Source of the DNA: Bacillus crepusculi
Lineage (GTDB): Bacteria > Bacillota > Bacilli > Bacillales > Bacillaceae
Direction of reading: 5' to 3'
NCBI RefSeq assembly: GCF_014764715.1
Contig: NZ_JACXXE010000009.1
Coordinates: 34,243-98,242, forward strand
DNA: 64,000 nt
Part shown: positions 43,981 to 53,822 of the stretch, one piece after another
Numbering within the stretch: the stretch's first letter is position 1
Layout: every line of letters begins with the position of its first letter
Notes under the pieces: generated by a model
The model's database searches: none
Told to the model about the DNA's origin: nothing
What the model saw: the letters and a program-made list of their open reading frames with translations, nothing else
Position numbers and translations under genes: made by a program

Positions 43981-45255
43981 ATGATTGATGTGATCGGAAT
44001 TGGGATTGGTCCCGCGAATTTAGGATTGGCCGCTTTATTAGAGGAGTATGAAGACGTCACATGCTGTTTTTTTGAACAGGAGGATGAGTTTGCTTGGCAT
44101 CCTGGTATGCTGATCAAAGGAACGGATTTGCAAGTTTCCTTTCTAGCAGACCTTGTGACGATGGCGAATCCAAGAAGTAGGTATACATTTTTGAATTATT
44201 TACATGAATCAAACAGGCTTCACCGATTTTATACATTTGAACAATTTGATATACCTCGGAGAGAATTTAATGAGTATTTGTCATGGGTCGCAAATGAATT
44301 AGATAGTTGTCAGTTTGGAATGAAAGTAGAAGAAGTGACGGACTGTCAAGGTGGTTATCTTGTGAAAGTTCGGCGAATGAAAGACGGTTCGCTTTCTGAA
44401 TATCGTGCAAAACATGTCGTACTTGGAACTGGAAGTAAGCCAATGATTCCTGTTGATGTGCCAGAAGCTGCATGGCCTTATGTGACCCATAGCAGCCGTT
44501 ATTTAGATCAGCAGAAAGAACTTCACGAAGCTGAGTCGGTGACGGTAATCGGCTCCGGACAGAGTGCAGCCGAAATTTTCTTAGATCTCCTTCAGCATCA
44601 AAAGAAAGGACAGCAGCTTTCATGGTTTACGCGATCTAGTGAATTTAGAGAGCTGGAGACAGCAGAGCTTGGTCAGGAGCTATTTACGCCAAAGTATGTG
44701 GAATATTTTCATTCGCTTCCTTACGAAGAACGTATGAACACATTGCCTAGACTGACTGGATTAAGAAATGGCATAGATGCATCGACGCTCTCTCGCATTT
44801 ATCAGGAATTGTACCATCGCTCTGTGTCAGGAGAAGAGCCATCTGTTGTTATTCAGCCGATGACCGAGCTTGAAGCGATTCATATGGAGAAGCATCAGCC
44901 TTTGGAGCTGCACCTTAGGCAGTGGCAGCTGAAGAAAGAAAAGAACATAACAGCAGATCATGTGGTATTGGCTACAGGATACACGCCGAATATTCCGGCA
45001 TGGTTTAGCGCGTATGAACCTTTCATTGAATGGGAAAGTGATGAACATTTTAAAGTGACAGAAGATTTCAGGCTTGTGTTCAAAGACGAGCGCCCACATC
45101 ATTTCTTTACATTCACGCACCTAGATCACTCTCACGGAACAGCGGCGACCAATTTAAAACTATCCATCTACCGAAACCAGAAAGTAATTCAAACCATTCG
45201 CGGGGTTAAAGAAGCGCCAGTGAAGCAAGAAACAGCATTTCAGCAATTTGAATAA
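43981..45255 (+). CDS. Siderophore-type L-lysine/L-ornithine N-monooxygenase
   Basis: 424 residues of the SidA/IucD/PvdA flavin N-hydroxylase family. Seen are the FAD motif GIGIGPANLGLAALL, the family segment FLADLVTMANPRSRYTFLNY, the NADPH motif VIGSGQSAAEIFLDLL and LATGYTPN near the C-terminus. Members N-hydroxylate lysine or ornithine for hydroxamate siderophores. No NIS synthetase, acetyltransferase or NRPS gene is adjacent, and B. subtilis lacks this gene here, so it looks acquired. The ribosome-site region is weak (AAGCAGGTG). It ends at a GC-rich terminator. Confidence 0.9.
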   Translation: MIDVIGIGIGPANLGLAALLEEYEDVTCCFFEQEDEFAWHPGMLIKGTDLQVSFLADLVTMANPRSRYTFLNYLHESNRLHRFYTFEQFDIPRREFNEYLSWVANELDSCQFGMKVEEVTDCQGGYLVKVRRMKDGSLSEYRAKHVVLGTGSKPMIPVDVPEAAWPYVTHSSRYLDQQKELHEAESVTVIGSGQSAAEIFLDLLQHQKKGQQLSWFTRSSEFRELETAELGQELFTPKYVEYFHSLPYEERMNTLPRLTGLRNGIDASTLSRIYQELYHRSVSGEEPSVVIQPMTELEAIHMEKHQPLELHLRQWQLKKEKNITADHVVLATGYTPNIPAWFSAYEPFIEWESDEHFKVTEDFRLVFKDERPHHFFTFTHLDHSHGTAATNLKLSIYRNQKVIQTIRGVKEAPVKQETAFQQFE

Positions 45256-45263
45256 GAAATGAA

Positions 45264-45288
45264 AAAGGGCCCCAGCATAGGGCCCTTT
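45264..45288. terminator. Bidirectional terminator between the N-monooxygenase and khtU
   Basis: AAAGGGCCC / GGGCCCTTT with a 7-base loop lies between convergent genes. Confidence 0.8.
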
Positions 45289-45292
45289 GCAA

Positions 45293-46516
45293 TTAAACAG
45301 TTGTTTCTTTTTTCACTTTTGGTTTTTCTGTTTTCCATTTGAAGATTTTGTTTAGGATTTGATAGATTCGCTTAGATTCTTTCGTCACAAGGGGTCCTAG
45401 AATGGCAAGGATGAGGACGTACAGTGCAGCGAACGGCTTCAATGTAGCGGCAAGACCGCCTGCAATGCCAAGCTCGGCTACGATGATTGAAAATTCTCCT
45501 CTTGAGACGATGGTTAATCCAATATTAGAAGAGGCTTTATGAGAAAAGCCAGCTCTCCTTCCGGCAAACATCCCGGCAGTGAAGTTCCCAATTAAGGTGA
45601 GGATTACAGCGCCGATTGCAAGCCAAAAGGCATCCCCTAATGTAAATGGATCAATACTTAGACCGAAGCTGAAGAAGAACATCGCCCCAAAGAAATCTCT
45701 AAATGGAACAACGAGATGTTCGATGCGGTCTGAATGCTCTGTTTCTGAGAAAACGAGGCCAAGTAAGAGAGCGCCAATTGCTTCTGCTACATGGATCGTC
45801 TCTGAGAAACCAGCAACGAAGAACAAAGCGGCAAAAATCACAATGATGAACACTTCGTTCGAACGGATATCGAACAGCTTATTTAATAGTTTTGGCAGCC
45901 TACGCGCGATGATAAAGAAAAGCATCATATAACCAAAAGCGATTAAAATAGATAATAAGGCACCGCCAACGGATGTGGCATCTCCAAGGACAAGACCTGA
46001 TACGACGGATAAATAAACGGCGAGGAAAATATCCTCGAACATAATAATCCCAAGAATTAACTCTGTTTCAGGGTTCGCTGTCCGTTTCAAATCGACAAGG
46101 ACTTTGGCTACAATAGCGCTGGATGAAATGGTAATAACACCTGCCATAATGAGAACCTCAAGGAATCCAAATCCTGTGATAAAACCGTAAAGCAGTCCTA
46201 AGCTAAAGTTAATCAAAATATAAATAGATCCGCCGACTGCAATGGATTTACCCGATTTAATGAGTTTTCCGACAGAGAACTCAAGTCCAAGGTAGAAAAG
46301 GAGGAACAAGACACCCATTCGACCAAAAAACGAAATAATTTCGGTGCTTTCGATAAATTTCAAATCAATGATCCCGATGGTTGGAGCATGCGGCCCAACA
46401 ATCATTCCAAGGACAATGAGAAAAGGGATGATAGAGAATTTAATTTTATTGGCGATTAAGCTGGCGATGGCAATGAGAATGAGCGCCGTCCCAACTTCAA
46501 AGACTAAATGATCCAT
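45293..46516 (-). CDS. khtU: K+/H+ antiporter membrane subunit KhtU
   Basis: 407 residues, about 12-13 hydrophobic segments of the CPA2/Kef type, with FYLGLEFSVGKLIKSGK and the family GALLLGLVFSETEH. In B. subtilis KhtU (YhaU) exports K+ or NH4+ for protons when c-di-AMP or K+ is high. It starts 3 bases after khtT. The gene is followed by a terminator. Confidence 0.93.
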   Translation of the reverse strand: MDHLVFEVGTALILIAIASLIANKIKFSIIPFLIVLGMIVGPHAPTIGIIDLKFIESTEIISFFGRMGVLFLLFYLGLEFSVGKLIKSGKSIAVGGSIYILINFSLGLLYGFITGFGFLEVLIMAGVITISSSAIVAKVLVDLKRTANPETELILGIIMFEDIFLAVYLSVVSGLVLGDATSVGGALLSILIAFGYMMLFFIIARRLPKLLNKLFDIRSNEVFIIVIFAALFFVAGFSETIHVAEAIGALLLGLVFSETEHSDRIEHLVVPFRDFFGAMFFFSFGLSIDPFTLGDAFWLAIGAVILTLIGNFTAGMFAGRRAGFSHKASSNIGLTIVSRGEFSIIVAELGIAGGLAATLKPFAALYVLILAILGPLVTKESKRIYQILNKIFKWKTEKPKVKKETTV

Positions 46517-46519
46517 TCA

Positions 46520-47017
46520 TCACTCTCCCCCTCTAGAAAGAAAATCACGTATCAATCGCTTCAAGTGTTTTCTTTCGCCCGAAATGACCATCGTATCATT
46601 TGCTTGAATAATCGAATCGGCACCAGGGTTGAGTAATTTTTCATTTGTATGTTTAATGATCGCAATCACGGTGACTTCATAATTTTGTCTCACATCTAAA
46701 TCACCGAGTGTATGTCCAACCGCTTTTGCACCTTTTTCCACCTTAAACCATTCAATGATCAAGTCATTGAAGGCCATTTCAATGGTTTCAAGTGCCTGAG
46801 GTTTATACACCATACCGCCGATAATAGCAGCGATTTGCCGGGATTCAGCATCATCGAGAGAAATCGTGGACAGAACTTCATCTGGATCATCATCGTCAAA
46901 GCGATAAATCTCCCGTCTGCCATCATCATGAATCACAATCGTCATCTTTTCTCTATTTCTCGTTTCAATTTCAAATTTCTTTCCGATCCCAGGAAGATCA
47001 TTTTCTTTAATATTCAT
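46520..47017 (-). CDS. khtT: K+/H+ antiporter regulatory subunit KhtT
   Basis: 165 residues with a C-terminal RCK_C (TrkA_C) domain (LGDLDVRQNYEVTVIAIIKH, ANDTMVISGERKHLKRLI). It binds c-di-AMP and gates KhtU on the cytoplasmic side in B. subtilis. The ribosome site is GGAGGG, and the gene is directly upstream of khtU. Confidence 0.93.
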   Translation of the reverse strand: MNIKENDLPGIGKKFEIETRNREKMTIVIHDDGRREIYRFDDDDPDEVLSTISLDDAESRQIAAIIGGMVYKPQALETIEMAFNDLIIEWFKVEKGAKAVGHTLGDLDVRQNYEVTVIAIIKHTNEKLLNPGADSIIQANDTMVISGERKHLKRLIRDFLSRGGE

Positions 47018-47082
47018 TTTATCCCTCCGAATATGATAGGTTGTGTTTTTTCATATAGTGAATATGGATGAAATAAAATGAA

Positions 47083-47409
47083 TCAGTAGAGGTAATTTGA
47101 TTGACACATAATGGGGATCGCACACTTCATTTCCAAAAAACATAGATCAATGGATAACGCAGCTAATGGAGCAAGCTTTGAAAGAAAAGCTTTTGAATCA
47201 ACCATTGATATTCTGTCCTTTAACAAAATAGAGGAGGCATGTTTTTTTGAAAATGGAGGTATCTTCACGGCGTTTATTTCTTCATCATAGATAGATGGAG
47301 AAATAAGGCTGGGTGTGCTCGCTTCTGCCTGTGAAGCAAAAACGACATTTGAAAAGGGAGAAAACATGACGATGAAGCTAACCAATATGAGCATGGAACA
47401 CCTTATCAA
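47083..47409 (-). CDS. khtS: KhtS-like protein upstream of khtTU
   Basis: About 108 residues with an N-terminal hydrophobic segment (CSMLILVSFIVMFSPFSNVV) that looks like an export signal ending near AQ/ASQA. It stands where B. subtilis has khtS (yhaS), a small modulator of the antiporter. TTG 47409 is chosen because GGGGGAGG lies just upstream; the ATG at 47427 precedes that site. The sequence itself is not clearly recognised, so the name rests on position and size. Confidence 0.55.
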   Translation of the reverse strand: MIRCSMLILVSFIVMFSPFSNVVFASQAEASTPSLISPSIYDEEINAVKIPPFSKKHASSILLKDRISMVDSKAFLSKLAPLAALSIDLCFLEMKCAIPIMCQSNYLY

Positions 47410-47593
47410 AAATCCTCCCCCTTTCAAAATGTTTTTCTTTCTTATTTTACTATATAAAAATATATTTCTTGTTTCAACAATTATGCTTATTTTAGTATCA
47501 ATTGATCTTGAAAATTTTCATTCAGAGGAAAAGGAATTATTCGGGCGGAAAGGGAAGTAAGTCATGAGCTTTAAATGAAAAGGGGGATGGATG

Positions 47594-48364
47594 ATGACAT
47601 ATATCAATTGTCAGTTAGACGGGGATGTTTTTGAAATCGTTTTCAATAGGCCAGAAGCTTATAATTCATTTCATGTGGACATGTTTGCTGAATTCAAAGA
47701 GGCGTGTGATACCGCGGGGGAAAGCGATGCAAAAATCGTTGTGATCAAGGGAATGGGAAAAGGGTTTTCAGCAGGCGGAGATATTGGAATGATGCTTAAG
47801 CAGGAAGGGGAAGAAGAGTTCCATCGTGTGATGGATTTAATCGAGGGAATTACACTTTCTCTAGCCAGTATGAAAAAAGTGACGATTGCCCTTGTCCACG
47901 GATCAGCAGCAGGCCTTGCTTTTAGCTTTGCTTTAAGCTGTGACTATTTATTTATGCATCAGGATGCAAAACTCGCTATGAATTTTAATGGAATAGGGTT
48001 AATTCCAGATGGCGGAGGGCATTTTTTCCTCACAAAAAGAGTCAGTGAACAAACTGCCAAACAATTGATTTGGAGCGGACAAAAGCTGCCGGCTGAAGAA
48101 GCGCTAAAGCTACGCCTCGCAGATGGTGTATTTCAAGATGAGGTCGATACGTATCAAAAAGTGTGTGTGAAGCCGTTTATCAACATGCCGCTTCAAGCAT
48201 TTATTGAAACAAAGATGATCTATTTCCAGCAGTCAGAACCTCAGCTGCTAGCAGTTCTTCAAAAGGAGAGGGCAGCACAGGCAAGACTGAGGAAAAGTCA
48301 TGATCATAAGGAAGGCATTCAGGCATTTTTAGAAAAAAGACGTCCTGTGTTTCAGCAAGTATAA
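47594..48364 (+). CDS. yhaR: Enoyl-CoA hydratase/isomerase family protein YhaR
   Basis: About 256 residues of the crotonase fold, with the oxyanion segments GKGFSAGGDIG and HGSAAGLAFSFALSCD. The first catalytic Glu position of true hydratases is not obvious, so the reaction is unsure. It matches B. subtilis YhaR. The second of two adjacent ATGs (47594) has the better spacing from AGGGGG. Confidence 0.88.
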   Translation: MTYINCQLDGDVFEIVFNRPEAYNSFHVDMFAEFKEACDTAGESDAKIVVIKGMGKGFSAGGDIGMMLKQEGEEEFHRVMDLIEGITLSLASMKKVTIALVHGSAAGLAFSFALSCDYLFMHQDAKLAMNFNGIGLIPDGGGHFFLTKRVSEQTAKQLIWSGQKLPAEEALKLRLADGVFQDEVDTYQKVCVKPFINMPLQAFIETKMIYFQQSEPQLLAVLQKERAAQARLRKSHDHKEGIQAFLEKRRPVFQQV

Positions 48365-48374
48365 GCGAATGTGA

Positions 48375-48397
48375 GGCCGGCTAGCGCCGGCTTTTTT
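48375..48397. terminator. Terminator between yhaR and yhzD
   Basis: GCCGGC-TAGC-GCCGGC with T6 on the plus strand. Confidence 0.8.
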
Positions 48398-48584
48398 AAC
48401 GTTCAAATAAAAGGAGATTGCCTGCATCATCCACAAGCCGATGAGAGTGCTTTGTGTATTGTTGTTCGGTTAAGCGGTGACGCCCTAATTCCTTCGCCTT
48501 TTCATCACTATCTGCTGTGATTTTTTCATTTAATAAGGTCTCACCTGACCGGTCAAAGACGGTTAAAAAGTATACCTTCTCCAT
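48396..48584 (-). CDS. yhzD: YhzD-family small protein
   Basis: 62 residues (MEKVYFLTVFDRSGETLLNE at the start, then KITADSDEKAKELGRHRLTE), fitting the YhzD family of Bacillus. Soluble; function unknown. yhaP and yhaQ (Na+-efflux ABC), which I recall near this place in B. subtilis, are absent. Confidence 0.75.
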   Translation of the reverse strand: MEKVYFLTVFDRSGETLLNEKITADSDEKAKELGRHRLTEQQYTKHSHRLVDDAGNLLLFER

Positions 48585-48686
48585 TTCTCATCTTCCTTTC
48601 CTCTGTTTTTTAATGTAATTAAACAAAGGATAAGACAAAACCTCTTTTTTAGTCCTTAAAAATGTGTTTTTTAGAATGAGAGCGAT

Positions 48687-48700
48687 AGAACGTGCATTCG
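48687..48700 (+). promoter_or_regulatory. LexA (SOS) box upstream of yhaO
   Basis: AGAACGTGCATTCG matches CGAACRNRYGTTYG at 12 of 14 positions, 57 bases before the yhaO start. I recall that yhaONM was reported as SOS-induced in B. subtilis. Confidence 0.6.
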
Positions 48701-48756
48701 TAAAAATGACGTGATAAAATATGGACAATAACAGTATCGGACAAGGAGATAGACGT

Positions 48757-49971
48757 TTGACAAAGCTGACCTTTATTCATGCCGCAGATCTTCATTTAGA
48801 CAGTCCATTTGCGGGAATGTCAAATTTACCAAGCCAAATATTTAAGCGGCTTAAAGAAAGCACATTTCAAAGTGCCAAGAACATGTTTGATCTTGCCATT
48901 GATCGAGCAGTAGACTTTGTGCTGCTGAGCGGAGATTTATTTGATGAATCAAATCGTAGCCTGAAAGCACAGCTTTTTTTAAGAAATCAGTTTCTAAAGC
49001 TGCAAACACACGGGATTGAAGTCTTTATGATTTACGGTAATCATGATCATTTAAGCGGTGAATGGACACCGATTGAGTGGCCAGAGAATGTGCACGTTTT
49101 TTCAAGCAGTACGCCAAGTGAGCAATCCTATTATAGAGGGGAGCAGTTTGTCGCAAGTATTTATGGATTTAGCTACAAAGAGCGGGCTGTCTATGAAAAT
49201 ATGACAGCTCATTATGTCAAAACGACAGATGCAGCCTATCACATTGCGATGCTTCACGGTACATTAGCCGGACAAGAAGGTCATGATGCGTATGCGCCAT
49301 TTCAGCTTCAGCAGCTCCTTTCGCGAGATTTTGATTATTGGGCGCTCGGGCATATACATAAGAGAGCCCTTCTCCATGAAGCCCCATTTATTATTTACCC
49401 TGGCAACTTGCAGGGCAGACATATAAAAGAAACGGGAGAGAAAGGCTGTTACTTTGTTCACCTCTCCGGAGATTTTGAGACAGCGGAGTTTATTGGCTGT
49501 GCAGATGTCATTTTTGAGACATTGGCAATAGACATCACAGAAACGCTGCATATGACAGACCTTGTGACACTTGTAGAAAGAAAGATGAGTGAACTGAAAG
49601 GTCAGGGAGTTCCTCATTTTGTGAAAATTGAATTGACTGGTGACGCCCCTGCTTACTTTGAGGGCACGCAGCTTGAGGTGCTCGAGGAGCTGATGGCTGT
49701 CCTTCATGAGCAAGAAGAAGATGAAGATGTGTTCGTTTGGGTGACGTCGATTGACTGCCGCACAAACGAGGGTGTCGTCTATCCAGAAGATTCTTTTTTG
49801 AAGGAATTAACATCAGAAATTGCACAGTTTGAGGCATATGAAGAGCTGCTATCACCGATCAAGCGTCACCCCACCTATAGGAAGTCAGGGAAAACTTTCA
49901 CAAAAGAGGATGAAATGGATATAAAAGAAGAAGCTCAAAGACTGCTGACAGAACAGCTGAAGCAATTATGA
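48757..49971 (+). CDS. yhaO: SbcD-like DNA repair exonuclease YhaO
   Basis: About 404 residues with a metallophosphoesterase core: FIHAADLHLDSPF, LLSGDLFDESNRS, YGNHDH, LHGT and GHIHKR. It resembles SbcD/Mre11 and pairs with the SMC-like YhaN. TTG 48757 is chosen because AAGGAG lies 8 bases upstream and the conserved domain begins right after; ATG 48721 would add 12 unlikely residues. It heads the yhaO-yhaN-yhaM group and has a LexA box. Confidence 0.9.
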   Translation: MTKLTFIHAADLHLDSPFAGMSNLPSQIFKRLKESTFQSAKNMFDLAIDRAVDFVLLSGDLFDESNRSLKAQLFLRNQFLKLQTHGIEVFMIYGNHDHLSGEWTPIEWPENVHVFSSSTPSEQSYYRGEQFVASIYGFSYKERAVYENMTAHYVKTTDAAYHIAMLHGTLAGQEGHDAYAPFQLQQLLSRDFDYWALGHIHKRALLHEAPFIIYPGNLQGRHIKETGEKGCYFVHLSGDFETAEFIGCADVIFETLAIDITETLHMTDLVTLVERKMSELKGQGVPHFVKIELTGDAPAYFEGTQLEVLEELMAVLHEQEEDEDVFVWVTSIDCRTNEGVVYPEDSFLKELTSEIAQFEAYEELLSPIKRHPTYRKSGKTFTKEDEMDIKEEAQRLLTEQLKQL

Positions 49972-49987
49972 GAAAAGGAGAGGCAAA

Positions 49988-52774
49988 ATGAAAATACGTT
50001 CACTCCATATAGCCAATTTCGGAAAGTTTTCAAATCGAACCTTTCACTTTTCTGATGACGGTTTTCAGCTAGTTTATGGCCTGAATGAATCGGGGAAAAC
50101 GACATTAAAGGCGTTTATCGAATCGATGTTATTTGGTTTTTCGAAAAACAAGGTGTACAAGCCGAAACAGGGATCTTTTTATGGCGGCTCCCTCACTTGT
50201 GTAGATGAGGAGCTAGGCGTCATTCACATTGAAAGAACGTCTGATCGAGGCGGTCAAGCACAGGTGGCTTTACCGAATGGTGATGTGAAAGACGAAGCTT
50301 TTTTACGCACCATTTTAAAGGGAACGGACCGCAGATTATTCCAATCGATTTATTCATTTGATGTGTTTGGACTGCAAAATGTCCAAGCCTTAAACCAAGA
50401 TCAAATCGGCGAATTTCTACTTTTCTCAAGTTTATTTGGCTCAGATGCGGCCTCAAAGATGGATAGCAGACTGCTAAAGCAGCAGGAGCAGCTATTTAAA
50501 CCAAATGGACGCAAGCCAGAGCTAAACCAGCAGCTTGATCGTTTAAAAGAGCTGACAGGCCAGCTGAAACAAGCCAAATTGGTAGAAGGCCGTTATGCCG
50601 AAAAAAAACGGGAGCATTCTGAATTAACGGAGAGTATAGAGCAGCTTCAACATGAAATGAAACTTCTAGAAGAAAATATTCAACAGCTAACAGAACACAT
50701 TCGCCTGTACCCCATGATAGAGAGCAAGGTGGAGCTAAAAATGGAATTGGCGCATTATCCAGAACGAGTCAAACGGTTTAAACAAGAAACCGTGCACGAA
50801 CTTGATAAACTAGAATCACACCTTCACCCAAAACAGGCGCAATTGACGGCACTGAAGCAGAAATTAGATCACTTGCAAACCTCGCTGGCACAAGTTCAAC
50901 CACTTTATAAAAATGACATGTTCATAGAGATGAAGCGTATCGTGGACGAATCAACTAAGGCTGAGCTTGTGATGAAACGCTTAGCGGAAGGTCAAGCAGA
51001 GCGTGATTCCTTGAAACAAAAGATAGAAGAAGCGACAGCGAAGCTGAGATGGCAGCGCCCAATGAAGCTGGATCAAATTGATGACTCACTTGATTTTGAG
51101 TGGAAATTAAAGGAGGCTGTCAGCCAATACGTTCGTCTCATGGAAAGAAAAGCGCAGCTCGATGATCGATTTGATCATGCAAGACATGAGCTAGAAGAAG
51201 CGGAAGCCGCTCTAAAAGGATTAAAGGAACAGCAGGCTAAGGAGCATGGCGCAGAGGAAGCCAGAGGAACAAGAACGAAAGAGAAGCAGGTTCATTCCCA
51301 GGCGTGGTTATTCCCTGCCATATTTATGTTTGATGCTGTGATCTTACTCGTATTATTCTTTTTAGCAGAGTGGTGGGTGACAGTACTCTTTGCAGGTTTT
51401 TCTGTTTTTGTCTTCATTGCCATTTATCCATTCATTCAACATTCTCAAATGAAGCAAGGAAATAGCGGAGAGACTGCTGATTCCTTTCAGATTCAAGCAG
51501 CTTCAGCTGAAACGCTTCTGAGGCAAAAGGAGCTTCTGTATGAAAGAATCATTCGGCAATATGAAGATTGGGAGCTAGAGCTAGAACCGGTCCAACAGCA
51601 AGTAGAGGAAATGAAAAGACAGCTGGGCTTATCCTCAGAGCTTTCTTTCCTCGTAGAAGCCTTCCATATTCTGAAACAATTAAAAACGAATACAGCGGCG
51701 TATGAGGAGCTTACCCGGGAAATAGGTGTGCTTGAAGGCCAGCAATCAATTTACGAGCGTAGAGTATTCGCGTTAAGCAACTTACTTCAAAGAAATGAAG
51801 GAACCATTCAAGAGAACATCTCTGCCTTTCAAGAGATATTGAAAGAGGAGGCTACAAGGGAACAAGAACGTCAGGCATTGAATGTATCTATTCAACATGT
51901 GGAGCAGCAGCTGACAACACTTGAAGGGGAAATTCAATATTACGAAAAACAAATTGGTCAGCTTTTTCGTCAAGTAGAAGCTGAGTCAAAAGAAGATTAC
52001 CACGTTCTTTCTCATTTATCTAAAGAATACCGGGAGAGGCTGTACAAATTGCAGCAGCTGAACCAAGAGCTAAGCAGAAGCGGCAGTGTTCATAAGGAAG
52101 AGGGGCTTGTTCGGAAAGGATTACGCCTCCTTGAGGAGGAATGCGAAGAAGCGAAGAAGCATCTACAGGATAATCAACTGAACTTGAGGAAGATGGAAAA
52201 ACGTTTAGCAGAACTATCAGTGGACATCCGTCAAATAGAAGCCTCAGGTACAGTGTCTGATTTGACTCATCAGCTTTCGATAGAGCAGGAGCATGCAAAG
52301 CGCCTTGCGAAAAAGTGGGCGGCAATTCAGCTTGTTCGCTCCGTTATTCGAGAAAAATTAAATGAACATAAAGAAACAAGGCTGCCAGCTCTCCTTCAAA
52401 CTGCTTCGCGTTTTATTCAGCCATTAACCAATGATCGATATGAAGCCATTTTATTTTCATCGGAAGATGACCGGCTCATTGTAAAAAGGATGGATGGACG
52501 AATATTTCGCCCAGAGGAGCTTTCGCAGGCAACATGTGAACAAATCTATCTCGCGATTCGATTTGCGCTTGCATTGTCTCATCAGCAAGAATGTCAGCTT
52601 CCGTTTATGATGGATGACAGCTTTGTTCATTTTGATCATGTCCGTCTAGGAAGAGTGCTGGAGATGATGAATGAAATGACTCGTTTTGAGACGCAGCTGT
52701 TTTATTTCACCTGTCATCATCATATGAAGCAAGCAGCAGAAGATCGTCAGATTACGAGTTTAGCAGTTGAGTGA
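49988..52774 (+). CDS. yhaN: SMC/SbcC-like ATPase YhaN
   Basis: 928 residues: Walker A YGLNESGKTTL near the N-terminus, long coiled coils (about 175-430 and 500-780) and C-terminal FMMDDSFVHFDHVRLGRV as Walker B. Between the coils, around 436-485, are two strongly hydrophobic segments (AWLFPAIFMFDAVILLVLFF and TVLFAGFSVFVFIAIYPF), which an SbcC would not have and which suggest membrane attachment. It is 16 bases after yhaO. It probably forms a YhaO-YhaN nuclease complex. Confidence 0.9.
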   Translation: MKIRSLHIANFGKFSNRTFHFSDDGFQLVYGLNESGKTTLKAFIESMLFGFSKNKVYKPKQGSFYGGSLTCVDEELGVIHIERTSDRGGQAQVALPNGDVKDEAFLRTILKGTDRRLFQSIYSFDVFGLQNVQALNQDQIGEFLLFSSLFGSDAASKMDSRLLKQQEQLFKPNGRKPELNQQLDRLKELTGQLKQAKLVEGRYAEKKREHSELTESIEQLQHEMKLLEENIQQLTEHIRLYPMIESKVELKMELAHYPERVKRFKQETVHELDKLESHLHPKQAQLTALKQKLDHLQTSLAQVQPLYKNDMFIEMKRIVDESTKAELVMKRLAEGQAERDSLKQKIEEATAKLRWQRPMKLDQIDDSLDFEWKLKEAVSQYVRLMERKAQLDDRFDHARHELEEAEAALKGLKEQQAKEHGAEEARGTRTKEKQVHSQAWLFPAIFMFDAVILLVLFFLAEWWVTVLFAGFSVFVFIAIYPFIQHSQMKQGNSGETADSFQIQAASAETLLRQKELLYERIIRQYEDWELELEPVQQQVEEMKRQLGLSSELSFLVEAFHILKQLKTNTAAYEELTREIGVLEGQQSIYERRVFALSNLLQRNEGTIQENISAFQEILKEEATREQERQALNVSIQHVEQQLTTLEGEIQYYEKQIGQLFRQVEAESKEDYHVLSHLSKEYRERLYKLQQLNQELSRSGSVHKEEGLVRKGLRLLEEECEEAKKHLQDNQLNLRKMEKRLAELSVDIRQIEASGTVSDLTHQLSIEQEHAKRLAKKWAAIQLVRSVIREKLNEHKETRLPALLQTASRFIQPLTNDRYEAILFSSEDDRLIVKRMDGRIFRPEELSQATCEQIYLAIRFALALSHQQECQLPFMMDDSFVHFDHVRLGRVLEMMNEMTRFETQLFYFTCHHHMKQAAEDRQITSLAVE

Positions 52775-52836
52775 TTGACAAATAATGACTTATGTTATAC
52801 TTATATGAGCAGAAATATGGAAGGAGCTTTTATTGA

Positions 52837-53784
52837 ATGGCTAAAGGGATCATGACCTATGATGTCGGCGAACAAGTTGACCTGCATTTATTAATTAAAT
52901 CATCTACTAAAGGTATTGCGAGTAATGGCAAACCATTTTTAACATTAATTCTTCAAGATCAAAGTGGGGATATTGAGGCGAAGCTATGGGATGCAAAGCA
53001 GAATGATGAACTCACCTATGCTGCGCAAACCATCGTGAAGGTAGTAGGTGACATTCATCATTACCGCGGGAGGAATCAGCTGAAGCTTAGGAATATACGC
53101 CCTGTTGCTGAAAACGAGCAAATTCGAATTGATGATTTTCTCGAAACAGCTCCTATTCCAAAACACGATATGATGGATACGATCATGCAATATATCTTTG
53201 ATATGAAAAACCCTAATATTCAGCGTGTCACAAGGCATTTGCTGAAGAAATACGGACAGGAATTTGCCGATTATCCAGCAGCGACAAAAAATCATCATGA
53301 ATTTGTCTCTGGTCTCGCTTATCACGTTGTGTCCATGCTGCATTTAGGTAAATCAATTGTTGACCTATACCCATCACTCGATCGAGATCTTTTATATTCT
53401 GGCATCATTCTTCATGATTTAGGGAAGGTAAAAGAGCTTTCAGGTCCAGTCTCAACCACCTATACGGTGGAAGGGAACTTAATTGGACATATTTCCATTA
53501 TGGTGACAGAAATTGCGAAAGCTGCAGAAGAGCTTGGCATTGATTCAGAAGAAATACTGATTCTACAGCACTTAGTACTAAGTCATCACGGAAAAGGAGA
53601 GTGGGGTAGCCCTAAACCACCAATGGTGAAGGAAGCCGAAATTCTCCACTATATTGATAATTTAGACGCGAAGATGAACATGATGGATCGTGCGCTTGAG
53701 CATGTGAAGCCAGGAGAATATACAGAACGTATTTTTGCACTAGAGAATCGTTCGTTTTATAAACCAACCTTTCATGATAAATAA
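52837..53784 (+). CDS. yhaM: 3'-5' exoribonuclease YhaM
   Basis: 315 residues with an N-terminal OB fold ([19 protein letters not shown]) and an HD phosphohydrolase domain ([12 protein letters not shown] near 153, then [13 protein letters not shown] near 192 and [10 protein letters not shown]). YhaM degrades RNA and DNA 3'-5' with Mn2+. The gene is preceded by AAGGAG. It follows yhaN by 62 bases, which include possible promoter bases, and ends at a terminator. Confidence 0.95.
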   Translation: MAKGIMTYDVGEQVDLHLLIKSSTKGIASNGKPFLTLILQDQSGDIEAKLWDAKQNDELTYAAQTIVKVVGDIHHYRGRNQLKLRNIRPVAENEQIRIDDFLETAPIPKHDMMDTIMQYIFDMKNPNIQRVTRHLLKKYGQEFADYPAATKNHHEFVSGLAYHVVSMLHLGKSIVDLYPSLDRDLLYSGIILHDLGKVKELSGPVSTTYTVEGNLIGHISIMVTEIAKAAEELGIDSEEILILQHLVLSHHGKGEWGSPKPPMVKEAEILHYIDNLDAKMNMMDRALEHVKPGEYTERIFALENRSFYKPTFHDK

Positions 53785-53792
53785 CCAATGTT

Positions 53793-53822
53793 AAAACGTC
53801 CGTTTCATGCGGGCGTTTTTTT
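53793..53822 (+). terminator. yhaM terminator
   Basis: AAAACG.CCG / CGG.CGTTTT followed by T. Confidence 0.8.
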
